Program-made: the position numbers and the translations under genes
In this document: positions 11,068 to 21,690 of the stretch, one piece after another
Numbering within the stretch: position 1 is the stretch's first letter
Layout of the letters: every line of letters starts with the position of its first letter
Source of the DNA: Diphasiastrum complanatum
Lineage: Eukaryota > Streptophyta > Lycopodiopsida > Lycopodiales > Lycopodiaceae
Direction: 5' to 3'
Assembly: GCA_029204225.1 (NCBI GenBank)
Contig: CM055094.1
Coordinates: 13,500,108 to 13,564,107, forward strand
DNA: 64,000 nucleotides
Notes under the pieces: model-generated
Told to the model about the DNA's origin: nothing
The model's input: the letters and a program-made list of their open reading frames with translations, nothing else
Databases searched by the model: none

Positions 11068-11240
11068 TGTGAGAAACTATTAACCAGTTTGATCTATTTT
11101 GGTCTATGTGGATTAGTTGGAAATTTCAGCCAATATGCATTTTATACTTAGAGATAAACTTTATGAAGTTATTTTTAGCCAAAATACATGTGAAATTACC
11201 ACTTTTAGAAAGTGAGAGAAAGTAGAAAGTCGAATTAGGA
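11068..11240 (+). repeat. 5' part of a copia LTR
   Basis: TGTGAGAAAC follows directly on AGTTGAAGAGGGAC, a purine-rich tract at the end of copia pol. This is the usual place for a 3' LTR start. Only about 170 bp remain before the minus-strand gene begins. The same truncated LTR is at 57576-57750. Confidence 0.5.
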
Positions 11241-11245
11241 CACAT

Positions 11246-12629
11246 TCAAATGTGAATGTTAGATATATTGAATCTAGTGATCTTTCCATTTACTTGATGT
11301 TCGTCTAGTTTATAGAATCGAATAATATATTTTAGAACATTTTCAATATCAAGATAAATATTATTGCAATCGTTGTAATTGCACTCACTATATTCTGATT
11401 TGTATAATTCAGCTATATGAAGTGGTTGCCCAACTACTTTGAACATTCTGTCATTATAATAATTTCTTGCTAATCTTATCTGATATGGACGAGGAGGATA
11501 AATTTTCTTCACCATCACTTGAGAAAACACTTTTTTAACTAATCTAAAAAAAGTAGGATAAGCATTTTTGCTCATTCCAGAAACATCACATGCACCTAGT
11601 ATTACAGTTGCATCCAAGTAAGTTTCAACCTTATTCAAAACAGTCTCTACAATTTCATTTTCATTTTTAGAGACTGAGCATTTTTCATCATTGCCTTTAT
11701 TGACTTTCTTGGTAAAACATGACTTAAAGAAGATCTGATGCATGAACGATCTGACATGATCTACAAAAGACATATAAAATTCAAATTATGTTTAATAATT
11801 TGATAATGCATATTATCAAATGCAATTGAAACTTCTATGATGAAAACAAATCAAATAAATTGTTTATAAGAAACAAAGAAAACATACTTAAATGTTCAAA
11901 TCTTTTTTTTTTTTTTTACTGCCGCTATCTGAAGATAAGTCATTAATATTCTTCTTCGGTACTCTCTTTCTTTTCCTTTTCATCATTGCCTTTTCAATAA
12001 CTTTTATATCAACAAACATATTTTAAACTATCAGATCGCAACTTCTCCAGGGATTCTAACATTTTTTGGTTTGATCCCCGAAGAGTAGTGACTGTAGCAT
12101 TCAACTCTGACATAGCATGCTTGAGTGCATTATTTTCAGCACTAGTGTATTGCACATTATGAAACAATTGTTGATTTCCATGTTGCAATTGTTGATTAGC
12201 AAACTGTAATTGCTTATTAAGACAAGATATGCTATGCATTTCAATATCATGCAACCTTTGACAATATCCAAGTAAGCCGTTATTTTCTTCACATACAAAT
12301 CTGAGAAGATGAGTTACGGACTTAAAATTTGGACACAAATTCATACTTGGATCATTAGGATAAATTGATCCATCCACCCACAAATCTATGTTCTTATGAC
12401 TATTCATTCTCAATTCTCTAACTATTTCAACAACATTCTCTACAGCTTTCGAGTTTTTCTTAATAATTGGAGTGCATTCCATAGGAAGTGCAACATGCAA
12501 ATGGAACATTGCCATTGTTGCAAGCTACGATCCATAAATACTTCAAATTACAATAAGTCAAATTCAATAGATCTAGCATATCTTACTTTTGTAATGTCTA
12601 TGTTGCGCTGAAAAATCGTCCCGCCTCAT
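11246..12629 (-). CDS. Unrecognised spliced gene on the minus strand, copy 1
   Basis: I do not recognise this protein. The first large exon (about 12533-12010) starts MAMFHLHVALPMEC and ends in a glutamine/asparagine-rich, probably coiled-coil segment (NKQLQFANQQLQHGNQQL). A small middle exon (about 11990-11890) encodes two lysine/arginine clusters (KRKRKRVPKK and KKKKKRF) that look like nuclear localisation signals. The last exon (about 11775-11246, acceptor TTTTGTAG) encodes the folded-looking part with VETYLDATVILGACD and RPYQIRLARNYYNDRMFKVVG. GT-AG borders fit each join. A further 5' exon ending at about 12587 (donor AAAA|GTAAGA) is plausible. No retroelement domain is present, so it could be a captured host gene or an extra ORF carried by the composite. 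Compare 57754-59155. Confidence 0.5.
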
Positions 12630-12639
12630 ATTTCACTAA

Positions 12640-13065
12640 AAGCATACAAAGATTTCAAAAGTGCTGCTACTCCCACTTCAGTTTTTGCAATGAGCACCAA
12701 GATTTATAGTCTTAAAGCTCTAGCCTCGAATTTGGAAACGAGCATACAGAGAAGTTATTATATCTCATGCTTAACTAACTAATGTTTGAAGTTAACCATA
12801 CTAGTTAAACATCAAGCAAGGCTAAAAACTCAGAAAACGACGACCAAAAGTTACCGATTCGTATTATGTCTGTACATGACCTCTCCCTAAAGTGAAATTT
12901 TTTGAAGGGCCCATTTTGAGCCATATTTTTCCTAATGTAGTGATCTAACATGAAAGGGACCTCTTCTTTTCCTCCTTTGAATGCTATTGGTTGAGTGACA
13001 TATGAGCCCTCAAACTTGATTGGGCCAAATTGATGAATATCTCTCTTTTGATTGGACCCTAACTC
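12640..13065. other. Spacer between minus-strand gene and G1 LTR
   Basis: No gene is recognised. The same spacer precedes the LTR at 59608 with small indels. It may include the promoter or 5' exons of the minus-strand gene. Confidence 0.4.
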
Positions 13066-13753
13066 TGTTGGAGGGCTTGCGGATCCCAAGGCAACCCTAA
13101 CTCTAGTTAATAAGTGAGAGGAATTTGGCACCCTGTATGTGTAAGTCCAAACCGATGATCACATAGAGATTTGATTAATTAGAAAGTTAATAAAAGGACT
13201 TTAGGCCTTTTTGCGGGACTTTTAATGTCGCAGGGCCTAAATGTCAAGTTAGTGAATAAAGCTAGGTTTTCCTCCAATTTGGATGGTTCTCACTCTTTTT
13301 TAAATTTGAACAACTAGAGAGACAGCTTGAGTTTGCTACACATGTACATATCTTCATTTCAAATAAGCAGATTGGTTCTCTTGTGAAATGGATTTATGAA
13401 TGTTCTTGTTCTCTATCACTTTTCCTCGATCTCTCATGCTTTTATTGTGTTTTGTTAATTGTTGAATCTGATTGTTATTAGGATTGCATGTTTTGTACTT
13501 TCTATGAGAGAGAAAGGGAGAGAGAGAAAGAGTAAGCTATCTTCATTGTGGATATAGTGTTAATGGATGTAGTGTTAATGCTTAGGGTTAATGGATGTTA
13601 GAGTTAGCTGTGAGTCTTACATTCATGCTGAAATCTAAACTATGCTATCACTCTCATGGGAACGAACCTACGCATGACAACTAACTTCATCTCCTTGATG
13701 CTAGATTGATTAGATCTTGGATTGAGGATAGGCAAGGAAAAAAACCCACTACA
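13066..13753 (+). repeat. Gypsy G1 LTR, full length
   Basis: It begins TGTTGGAGGG and ends CCCACTACA, is 688 bp long, and is followed three bases later by a primer-binding-site sequence. It contains an AG-rich tract (about 13505-13530) and a GTTAATGGATGTTAG motif repeated near 13565 and 13590. No 3' partner with this start is seen after the G1 body, so the element is not bounded by two LTRs inside the window. Confidence 0.8.
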
Positions 13754-13756
13754 ATT

Positions 13757-13775
13757 TTGGCTCCGTTGTTGGGGA
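13757..13775 (+). promoter_or_regulatory. Gypsy primer-binding site
   Basis: TTGGCTCCGTTGTTGGGGA lies just after the LTR and resembles the TGGCGCCGTTGCCGGGGA type found after the G2 LTR at 43671. In plant gypsy elements this site pairs with a tRNA 3' end to prime reverse transcription. Confidence 0.7.
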
Positions 13776-14932
13776 CCTACACCAATTTCTTAGTTTGCAG
13801 CATGTTTGTTGGATGGTTAGCTTGCATTAGGCATCTTGTCGTGGCATGAATAGTGTTAAATCTGCATTTAGGATTAGTTTGGGAGTGATTTTGCCTGAAT
13901 TAATTGGAGTTTTTGTTTGAAATCTAATCTAATTGTGAAACAGGGAAAGCTATTCAAATCACCAATCTTAAGATCCATTTGGATTTGAGATATTAGTAAA
14001 AACAACAAAATCGGTCAAATCTGCCAGATTTTGGTCAAAAGGAGGCAAAAATCGTCATCAGAGCTGATAAATTTTTGTCCTATTTCAGAAAACATTCGCC
14101 GAGTTGCATAAACCTTTAGTTTTGATCACAGAACCTTCAGTTTGAAGGGCAAATAATCCTTCCCAGCAGATATCTAAAAACATAAAAAAAAAACCATCAA
14201 AAAATCACAAAATCCCTAAACAAAAAAAGAATCTTCACTCGATTCACTGTGCATATGTGTGATTCATCTCTATCTATTGCCAGGTCGACGAAGAATTATA
14301 TCATAAATAGAAGGTTTCTCAGAGGATCAGTTGTCATATTGTCATATTTTTGTCAAAAAGTCTCTTTTTTGCAAAAATACCGATATTACTCTTGATTCTT
14401 TGCTAGAACCTTCGCCGAGATTTCATATTATTCCATTTAAAATAATTTACTATTTTTGAGTTTGGCGAATATTCATCCTATTCAGGTCATAGAAAATCTT
14501 TATTTGTACCATCGTCAAATTACAAAAACTGTGCTTTTGTGTGTCCGAAACCTTCGCCAGTTCTACCCTAGCTTTATCTTGTCTCAGATTTTGAGTCTGA
14601 GAGTGCGACAAAGGTTATTTGTTAGAAAAACCTGATTAAAGTGTTTTTTTTTAAAGTAACACTATTGAATTTTTGTTGAGTGAATCTTCTCCTAGGGAAC
14701 CTTCGTTAGTTCTATTTTTAGGTTTTGATTTTCCAGATCAAGTCCTTGTCAAATTTTGTGTCAAATCCAATACAGTCTAATTTTGATTCTAAGAATTTTT
14801 TTATTTTTGAGAATTCACAATATAGGAATCTAATTCTTGTCAAGTGGAAGAGATCTAGCAGTTCTGATCTGAGACAGTTTCGATTGAAAATCTAGATCCA
14901 ATCTCATTTCTTGCTTGATTTAATCTGTAAAG
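13776..14932 (+). other. G1 untranslated leader
   Basis: About 1.15 kb of AT-rich sequence lies between primer-binding site and gag, with repeated TTCGCC(G/A)AG and CCTTCG motifs and no open frame of note. It matches 59790-60829. Confidence 0.6.
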
Positions 14933-15900
14933 ATGGATGGCCCTCGAGGTGTTTCTCGAGAAGTCAATCCAATCATTATTAGAAGAGCACCCCGTTTGGA
15001 TCTACCCAAATATAATGGATTAATAGATCTAGTTAGATTTCTTCAAATCTATTCTAAATCTTGTGAAGTCTATGGCGAAGTTTTTTTCCAAGATAAACTT
15101 AAGCTTTTTTTCTATGGCCTTAACAGGCACAGCACAAGATTGGTACTATAATCAAGATGAAACTGAGCACACAAATTGGAAGACTGTTAAACGAGCCCTT
15201 ATCACACGGTTCAGACCTTGTAACTTTATGGAAGACCTTTATTTACTTTTAAGTAAAATTAAAATGGAAAGGCAAAAAATGGTTCAAGATTACATTGAAT
15301 GGGTAAAACGGCTAAAATCTGAGTGCGAACCTGAGCTAATTAATGAAAATGTCATGATTATGTGATTTTGTCAAGTTACCTAAAAGGATCAAACATGAGC
15401 TGAAACGCCATAATGAGTACACACTTTTATTCAGCAACGGTATGCCCATATGGGATATCAAGAACCACATTATGGAGAAAATCCAGCAGCTAGACCTCGT
15501 CAATCTACTCTTGGATACTCGGAACGGCTAGTCTTACTTGCCCCACCAAAGCACCCCGCCCCTCCTGCCAATTTGATGGAACCAGAACCTTACAAAAGTG
15601 CCGAGCAATGGAACTATGGTAATGATCAAGCAGGTGGATCTTCAAAACAATATGCTATTTAGGCTGTCGCGCAACAAACAACATCTAGAAATTGGACCAG
15701 AACACCACTTGGATGCTTTGCATGTGAAAAAAATCACAGAGTTGCAGAATGTCCAAATAAAAGAAAATTTGTACCATTATGTCGTGACTGTGGTTATGGG
15801 CATTGCTATAAGGAATGTCCAGAAAAAACAAAGCCACCGTTGGCTACAACTTTTGAAAATTTGATAACAACCAAGCAAAGACAAGTAGCTCGGAATAAAC
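14933..15900 (+). pseudogene. Gypsy G1 gag, frameshifted and internally deleted (copy 1)
   Basis: Gag packages retrotransposon RNA. The frame starts at 14933 (MDGPRGVSREVNP) and carries the capsid-like LDLPKYNGLIDLVRFLQIY block. It shifts frame near 15110 to 15063-15365, with LITRFRPCNFMEDLYLLLSKIKM. A stop follows at about 15362. Relative to copy 2, roughly 450 bp are missing at 15430 (15430 joins sequence equal to 61777), removing one canonical CCHC knuckle. Two further knuckles of type C-x2-C-x3-H-x4-C remain at about 15713-15830 (CFACEKNH, CRDCGYGH). Not functional as it stands. Confidence 0.8.
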
Positions 15901-16175
15901 CAAGTGTACCCTTGATGGTGGTCACCACGGCACAAAAGTAGGAAGAACTGGTAGCAGATCCAGTACCTGCTGATTCTATACCATTAACTGATATACCAAC
16001 AACATCTGGAGTCCATCCAAATCTTCATGCAGAAAAAAGAAGATATCAAGATATGAGGCAGTGGATTAAACATCTGCAAGAAGAAGAGAAGCTTGAAGGG
16101 ACTAGAGCAATAGCCGAAGTTCGTTCTTCACCATTGCAGCAACCGAAAAATTCATGAACAAAAATGAATGCCTAG
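15901..16175 (+). other. Remnant between gag and pol
   Basis: Short broken frames with no protease or RT motif. Protease and RT, which should lie here in a complete gypsy element, are missing in both G1 copies, so the loss predates their separation. Confidence 0.5.
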
Positions 16176-17558
16176 TTGCATCATCATGAAGAACCCTTCA
16201 AGATGACTGAACCAGAAGCACCACAAACAGAACTGCTCATGAATATTTTGTCTAGTAAGATCAATATTTCGTTGGGAGAGTTCCTGAAATTGGTGCCATT
16301 TCGGCATTACCTCATGGAATTGCACTTTTCATTTTATACGGATCACCAGTCGTTACTTTACTTGGTAAACAAGACGTGCAATATTAGGTTTATTGCAAGA
16401 TGGTTACTGTTATTGACTGAATTTGACTTTCGAATTGTGGTTCATAAGAAAAAGCAATATTATCTAGACGACCATGTTTCGCGAATTGAATCCGCACTAG
16501 TTAATACTGAAGTGGATGATGAATTACCAGACGCTACATTATTCTATGTACAAGCGATACTTGAGTGGGCAGCAGATATTGTTGAGTACCTGACACTAGG
16601 ACAACCGAATGACTCTTTGACAAAAGTACAAAAGATGCAATTGATTCATAAGGCTGAACCTTATCAATTGATTGCAGAAAAATTGTATCGTCATGGATCA
16701 GACAATATTCTACGTAGATGTGTCTTATCACATGAAATATCAAATTTAATCACGTTTTCACATGATGGCATGGGCAGAGGACACTTCTCTATAGATATTA
16801 CCATCCGCAAACTTTTGCAATCAGGTTGTTGGTGGCCTATGTTTCATAAGGACATAGAAAATTATATTCAGACATGTGATGTTTGCCAGCGATCACGACG
16901 GCCTACTAGACAGAACTATGAACCTTTACGTCTAGTTTTATCGCAAGCACCATTTGAAAAATGGAGACTGGATTATATTGGTCCTATTCATCCTGCTACG
17001 CGAGAATCTCAGGCCCAATATATTATCGTAGCAACTGATAATATGACCAAGTGGGTTGAAGCCAAAGTTGTCAAAGTTGCTAATGCGAAATCTACAACCA
17101 AGTTTCTTTATGAAAATATTATTATTAGATTTGGATGTCCGATCAAGATTGTCAGTGACCGGGGTACACACTTTGCTAATCAAACGATAAAGTGTTTACT
17201 GGATGATTTTTTTGTTATACAAAGATTTAGTACTCCTTATTATCCTAGAGGGAATGGCCAAGCTGAATCTTCCAATAAGATTCTCTACACTATTATGATG
17301 AAAACAGTGAGTCGATCTGATTGGGAGCATAAACTGCATGCAACATTATGGGCATTCAGAACTGCTTACAACAGTAGTACAAATCAAACACCATTTCAAC
17401 TAGTCTATGGTCAAGATGTTGTCATGCCGATTGAATTTTTAATACCATCTCTACGTATAGCATCGACAAAGCAGCTAAATGATGATAAGTCTTTGCAGCT
17501 ATGTCATGAAGCGTTGCACAAATTGTGTGAAACAAGATTGATGGTAGTTAAGTGTTAG
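16176..17558 (+). CDS. Gypsy G1 RNase H end plus integrase, 460-codon open frame
   Basis: This is the C-terminal part of a Ty3/gypsy polyprotein without its RT. Residues about 40-105 carry the end of RNase H (FYTDHQSLLYLVN, EFDFRIVVHKKKQYYLDDHVSR). An HHCC integrase zinc finger follows at about 193-240 (SHDGMGRGHF ... CDVCQ). The integrase core shows an intact DDE triad: D266 (RLDYIG), D328 (SDRGTHF) and E364 (NGQAESSN), spaced D-61-D-35-E. TPFQLVYGQDVVMP follows. A stop at 17556 cuts the C-terminal domain, whose remnant continues to about 17745. The start codon is nominal because the ancestral frame came from upstream. Among the retroelement frames in the window it is the longest uninterrupted one. 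Confidence 0.85.
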   Translation: MHHHEEPFKMTEPEAPQTELLMNILSSKINISLGEFLKLVPFRHYLMELHFSFYTDHQSLLYLVNKTCNIRFIARWLLLLTEFDFRIVVHKKKQYYLDDHVSRIESALVNTEVDDELPDATLFYVQAILEWAADIVEYLTLGQPNDSLTKVQKMQLIHKAEPYQLIAEKLYRHGSDNILRRCVLSHEISNLITFSHDGMGRGHFSIDITIRKLLQSGCWWPMFHKDIENYIQTCDVCQRSRRPTRQNYEPLRLVLSQAPFEKWRLDYIGPIHPATRESQAQYIIVATDNMTKWVEAKVVKVANAKSTTKFLYENIIIRFGCPIKIVSDRGTHFANQTIKCLLDDFFVIQRFSTPYYPRGNGQAESSNKILYTIMMKTVSRSDWEHKLHATLWAFRTAYNSSTNQTPFQLVYGQDVVMPIEFLIPSLRIASTKQLNDDKSLQLCHEALHKLCETRLMVVKC

Positions 17559-17745
17559 CAGTAGAGAAAGCCCGTCGTAAGGAAATTGAAGTTTACTGAT
17601 GAAGGCCCGTATAGAGTGAAGGAAATTCTGAACTATGGAGCAGTGATTATTGAGCACTTGGACGGAAAACGGTTTGATACTTTTGTGAATGGTAGCTGAT
17701 TATGCAAGTTATGGCAGCCTGCTCCGCCAGTTCAACAAGCATGAT
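17559..17745 (+). pseudogene. G1 integrase C-terminal remnant
   Basis: After the stop, a frame reads RKLKFTDEGPYRVKEI and then HLDGKRFDTFVNGS. This is the SH3-like tail usual at the end of gypsy integrases (GPYxVKE, LDGxxxxxxxNxxxLK). It is absent from copy 2. Confidence 0.65.
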
Positions 17746-18430
17746 GCAAATGATCTCATGCCAAGACATAGGGTCATGCCACACACCAAATCTCTACTTG
17801 ACAATGTTGGATTTTAGTGGATTTAGAGATGATCGACTGGTGTCAGATTAGTCGATATCTAGACAGATTATCTGATACGAAGTCAAAAATTAGTGAAAAT
17901 GGTGGTGAGCAGTGGAAATGGAGCAGTGGAAGTGGTGAGCAGCGGAAGTTGAACAGGTGGTGCATGGATCCGAAGTGCGTCAGTTATCAACTATGAGCAA
18001 GTTCAAGATGGATCAAATAACTACAATGCGCAATGGAAAAAAATAGTAGTGTAGACACAAAAAATGCACTCTGATAATAATTGACACTTAGTACAAGAGC
18101 TTGAAGCTAGTGCAAATCAGTGGCCGCTAATCAGTCTTTAGGTGAGTTCGTTGATGGCTAACTAATTGATTCAAAAACTTAACCTAACTAATTACAATAG
18201 AACGCCTACAAAATAATAACCTGATCAGAGAGCTGACTCCAGTAGATCTTTCTTGATGATTGGAAGTCAGATGATCAGTACATTAAAAGCTACCATTAAT
18301 CTACTTGATTAACTACATTTGTCCTATAGTAGAGAGCCGTCATTTTTGCCAAAGAGTTATGTATAGAAGTAGGCAGACTGTCAACGTCACAACGTGGGTT
18401 GGATTTTCGAGTTGACAGTACAAAAGGTCG
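17746..18430. other. G1 3' noncoding region
   Basis: No gene is seen. From 17972 onward it matches 63545-64000, the continuation of composite copy 2. No polypurine tract followed by a TGTTGGAGG LTR start is visible. Confidence 0.5.
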
Positions 18431-18760
18431 GAATATTATAAAGGGTCTGATTTATACACATGGTCAAAAAATATATAAAGGGTCAGAAAATATACAAAGG
18501 TTCGTATTTTTTCAGGTTCAAAAATATTAGAACCGATCTGTACCAAACAGGTCGACGGCTCTCAGAAAAATTAGACTTGATCTAGGGTCAAAAACATTAG
18601 AACCGATCCCACCCGACCCAGGGTTGAAAAATCTCTCTTTGACAAGAATGACATTGGGTCAAAAATAGTCTTGGGTCGAAAAAATTTGATACTGAATTTT
18701 TTTTATCTCCAAGTAAAAATCAAGCCCCCTCTATTTTTGTAGTTTTTCAAGAATAAGTAT
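18431..18760. repeat. Short degenerate repeats of GGGTCAAAAA type
   Basis: Units such as GGGTCAAAAACATTAGAACCGATC and GGTCAAAAAATATATAAAGG recur irregularly. No coding signal. Confidence 0.45.
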
Positions 18761-18799
18761 AAGCAGGTTGTTCAGGATGTTCATTACCTAATAGAATTG

Positions 18800-19560
18800 G
18801 GCTTGAGGATAAAATTCCAACTCCCCCCCTTGATGTGGATCTTGAAATTTTTTGATCTTCAGATTTAATAAATTGTTAAATCTGAGTTGGTACTCCATGG
18901 CGAAGTAATCTGCTGCCATAAACTCTGTCTTATTGTAAACCAAAGAAATTATTCTTGCGATTTGATTGTCATAGTAGATAAATGTCAGATGTGACTGAAT
19001 AAAATTGGTATCTACAGGTAGGTTCTTTAGTCAAATCACCTCCTTGGTAGCATTTGCACAAGCTATAAAATCTGACTCTGTGGAGGATAATGTTACTGAG
19101 ATCTAGCTGTTACATGAGATTGGACCTTGATTGAACATAAATCCAGAAGTTGATATTCTAGTGTCGATACTTTCTATCCAACCTACATCTGTGTAGCCTT
19201 TGAGAATGTTGGCTGATGGCCGGATTTTTGTTGACTGATAGAAATCAGTCTACTGGGCCGGATTCAAAAAATGTACTCCAGTGCTGACATGTATTTCAGA
19301 TCCTTCATTGAGTTCAAATTGTTATTGAGTAATAAAACTCATCTACATAATGAGCAGTGATAATAGAAAGATCTGATATAGACTTAAAGTAGATATTCGA
19401 GTCTACCGAGTTCAGCTAGAAAACATTCTCATTTTGAAGTGCAAGTTTGGTGTCATCTTTTGTTTTGCACTAGTCAGCATCAATAGTTGACTTTTCCTTT
19501 AAAATAGTGTTGAGTTACTGCATAAAGTAGCAGGCCGGATCATCCACGAATCGTGATGGA
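18800..19560 (-). pseudogene. Copia RNase H fragment
   Basis: On the minus strand the frame shows GYTDVGWIESIDTR, STSGFMF and then SSTESDFIACANATKEV, the copia RNase H signature. EFMAADYFAMEYQLRFNNL follows at the end. Internal stops are present. By orientation it could be the 3' end of the minus-strand copia B at 21.7-25.6 kb, with later insertions between them, but that link is inferred. Confidence 0.65.
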
Positions 19561-19587
19561 GGCTATCTAGATCGATTCGATCTTCTT

Positions 19588-19700
19588 GTTGACAGATCCT
19601 CTACTCCAGAGGATCTGTTGGTTATTTCTTTGCTTTTTCTTCAGAATTGTTTCTTGCCTATTACCAGGCTCGTTTAGACATTACTTGTCTATGTTCTTAT
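19588..19700 (+). repeat. 113-bp direct repeat, left copy
   Basis: Starts GTTGACAGATCC and matches 20938-21050 with a modest number of substitutions and no length change. The pair brackets the minisatellite block 19805-20660 and is 1.35 kb apart. It could be LTR-like ends or a segmental duplication. Confidence 0.7.
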
Positions 19701-19804
19701 GTCGGATACAAACAAAATGCAGTGTCGCTTGGGGGACAAGGTAGTTTGGTCGAAATGGCAATCAGGGATGTCGATTGAAAGTTTTATGATCTGGCCTAGA
19801 TTTG

Positions 19805-20660
19805 GTCCGGTTGAGATGGTGGGGGACCCCTTCGGTTGAGATTTGATAGAATCTCTTTGGTTGAGATTTGATATAGTCTCTTCAGTTGAGATTTGAACAA
19901 TGGGCTCCGGTTAAGAGGTTGACAGTGGTCGTCAATTGAGATTTAACATTGGCCGTCGGTTGAGATTTGACACTTGATGTCGGTTGAGATTTAACACTGG
20001 CCGTCAGTTGAGATTTGACACTGGCCGTCGGTTGAGATTTGACACTAGCCACTGGTTGAGATTTAACTTTGGCTGTCGGTTGAGATTTAACACTTGGTTG
20101 AGATTTGAAGGGAATGGAGCATGAAGGGCGGCTTAAGTAGTGTGGGGCTTTAGGGGGTGAGCGTGGAAGTCTATCTGGGAGGAATACGGGGTAACAGTTG
20201 AATGCGGTCGGTTGGGATGGAATGCAGTCGCAATGGGTGTATGGGGTCGGTTGGGATGGAATGCAGTTGCAATGGGTGTATGTGGTCAGTTGGGATGGAA
20301 TGCGGTCGCAACGGGTGAATGCGGATGGTTGCGATGGAATGCGGTCGCGATAGATGGAGGTGGAAGGTGATCCGTTTGTGATGGAATGTGGTTGTTGCGG
20401 TTCAATGGCAGATGGAGGTGGAAGATGGTCTGGTTGCGATGGTGAGGAACCCCGTCAGTTGAGACGTGATAGAATCTCTTTGGTTGAGATTTGAACGAGC
20501 GCTCCGGTTGAGAATTGAGCAATGGGCTCTGGTTGAGATTTAACAGAGTGCATCGGTTGAGATTCGACATAGTGTGTCAGTGAGATTTAATAGATCACTC
20601 TGGTTGAAATTTGATACAGGTGCTTCGGTTGAGATTTCACTGAGGGGCTCCAGTTGAGAA
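19805..20660. repeat. Minisatellite of CGGTTGAGATTTGA type with an inner array
   Basis: Units of about 25-27 bp (CGGTTGAGATTTGACACTGGC and variants) run from 19805 to about 20110 and again at 20455-20660. Between them, 20205-20360 is a different array of about 40 bp based on GGTTGGGATGGAATGCAGTC. The outer unit is related to the arrays in the inverted-repeat arms (CCGGTCGAGATT). Open frames across it merely translate the repeats. Confidence 0.8.
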
Positions 20661-20937
20661 TGGAAGTGTGAGGGGACGGGAGGAGCGTGAGCTTGTGTTG
20701 AAGGAAATCTAGCTCTGTTAGTGTGTTTGCTAACAATGAGACAGCCAACAGATTTGTGAGTGTATCAGTCAGTGGATATGGGCAATGATGTAGCCATATA
20801 TGTGGCTCTGTCTAGTTTGTAGAAACTCAGATGTGGCGAGAGATTGGGTGTTTGTTTACATGGATCTGAACGTGGACAATGTTGCAGTTCTTCGGGATGT
20901 AGAATGCATTGGAGTTCAAGTGGCAACGGTGTCAAAT

Positions 20938-21050
20938 GTTGACAGATCCCCTATTCCAGAGGATTTGTTGGTTATTAGTTTGCTTTTTCTTCAGAACTAT
21001 TTCTTGTCTGTTACCAGGCTCGTTTGGGCATTACTTGGCTATTTTCTTAT
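20938..21050 (+). repeat. 113-bp direct repeat, right copy
   Basis: Partner of 19588-19700, see there. The nearby plus-strand frame 20800-21195 spans this repeat and shows no domain. Confidence 0.7.
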
Positions 21051-21690
21051 TTGTTACAATGCCCAGGCCAGGCAGAAACTAACTGAATATCTTTGTAGTA
21101 TAATGTCCTGCCTGTCAGAGTACAACTCAAGGTCATTCTCTGTTGAAAACCCTCACATTCAAACAAAGATGCAAGCCATGAGCATTCATTTATAGATCGG
21201 CATGTAGCCCAAATCAACATTCAATTGATTCTACAGCTACCTACTCTAAAAATGAACTGAATCAGATCCTACACTTTACTAAAACTGAGCTACACTTGCA
21301 TTAATCCACAAAGCTAAAACAAGAACTAATCTACAGCATTTTAGAAGTCCAAGAATCAAGAAACCAACCAGTGTTTTGATTCTTGGACATTCCAAGAACA
21401 TCAAAAACTAGAATGTTGAAGGATATGCAAGATTTATACCACATTTCTAGCCTATTTAGTTTACTTGAATGCTGGTTCCCACATTAATCCACAAACAAGA
21501 AAAAAAAACTAATCCACTCTAGGAAAGCAACAAATCTAAATGCTTTTGTTGCATGTGAATGATTTTGTGAATGAATTTTTGGATTCATTATTTCAAGTTT
21601 AATTTTATTTTATTTAAGTTTTTTCGAGACTTGTTTTATGTAAAAGTGAAGTTAGTAAATTCAAGATCCTAAAGATTGTAAGTAACCCTC
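21051..21690. other. AT-rich stretch without recognisable genes
   Basis: I see no domain, RNA gene or terminal repeat here. A small palindrome-like duplication around GATTCTTGGACATTCCAAGAA (about 21350-21400) is the only structure. Confidence 0.4.

Noticed and set aside
20286-20570. 94-codon minus-strand frame
   Set aside because: Translation of minisatellite arrays.
20800-21195. 131-codon plus-strand frame as a host gene
   Set aside because: Spans a 113-bp direct repeat whose other copy is not open in the same way; no domain.
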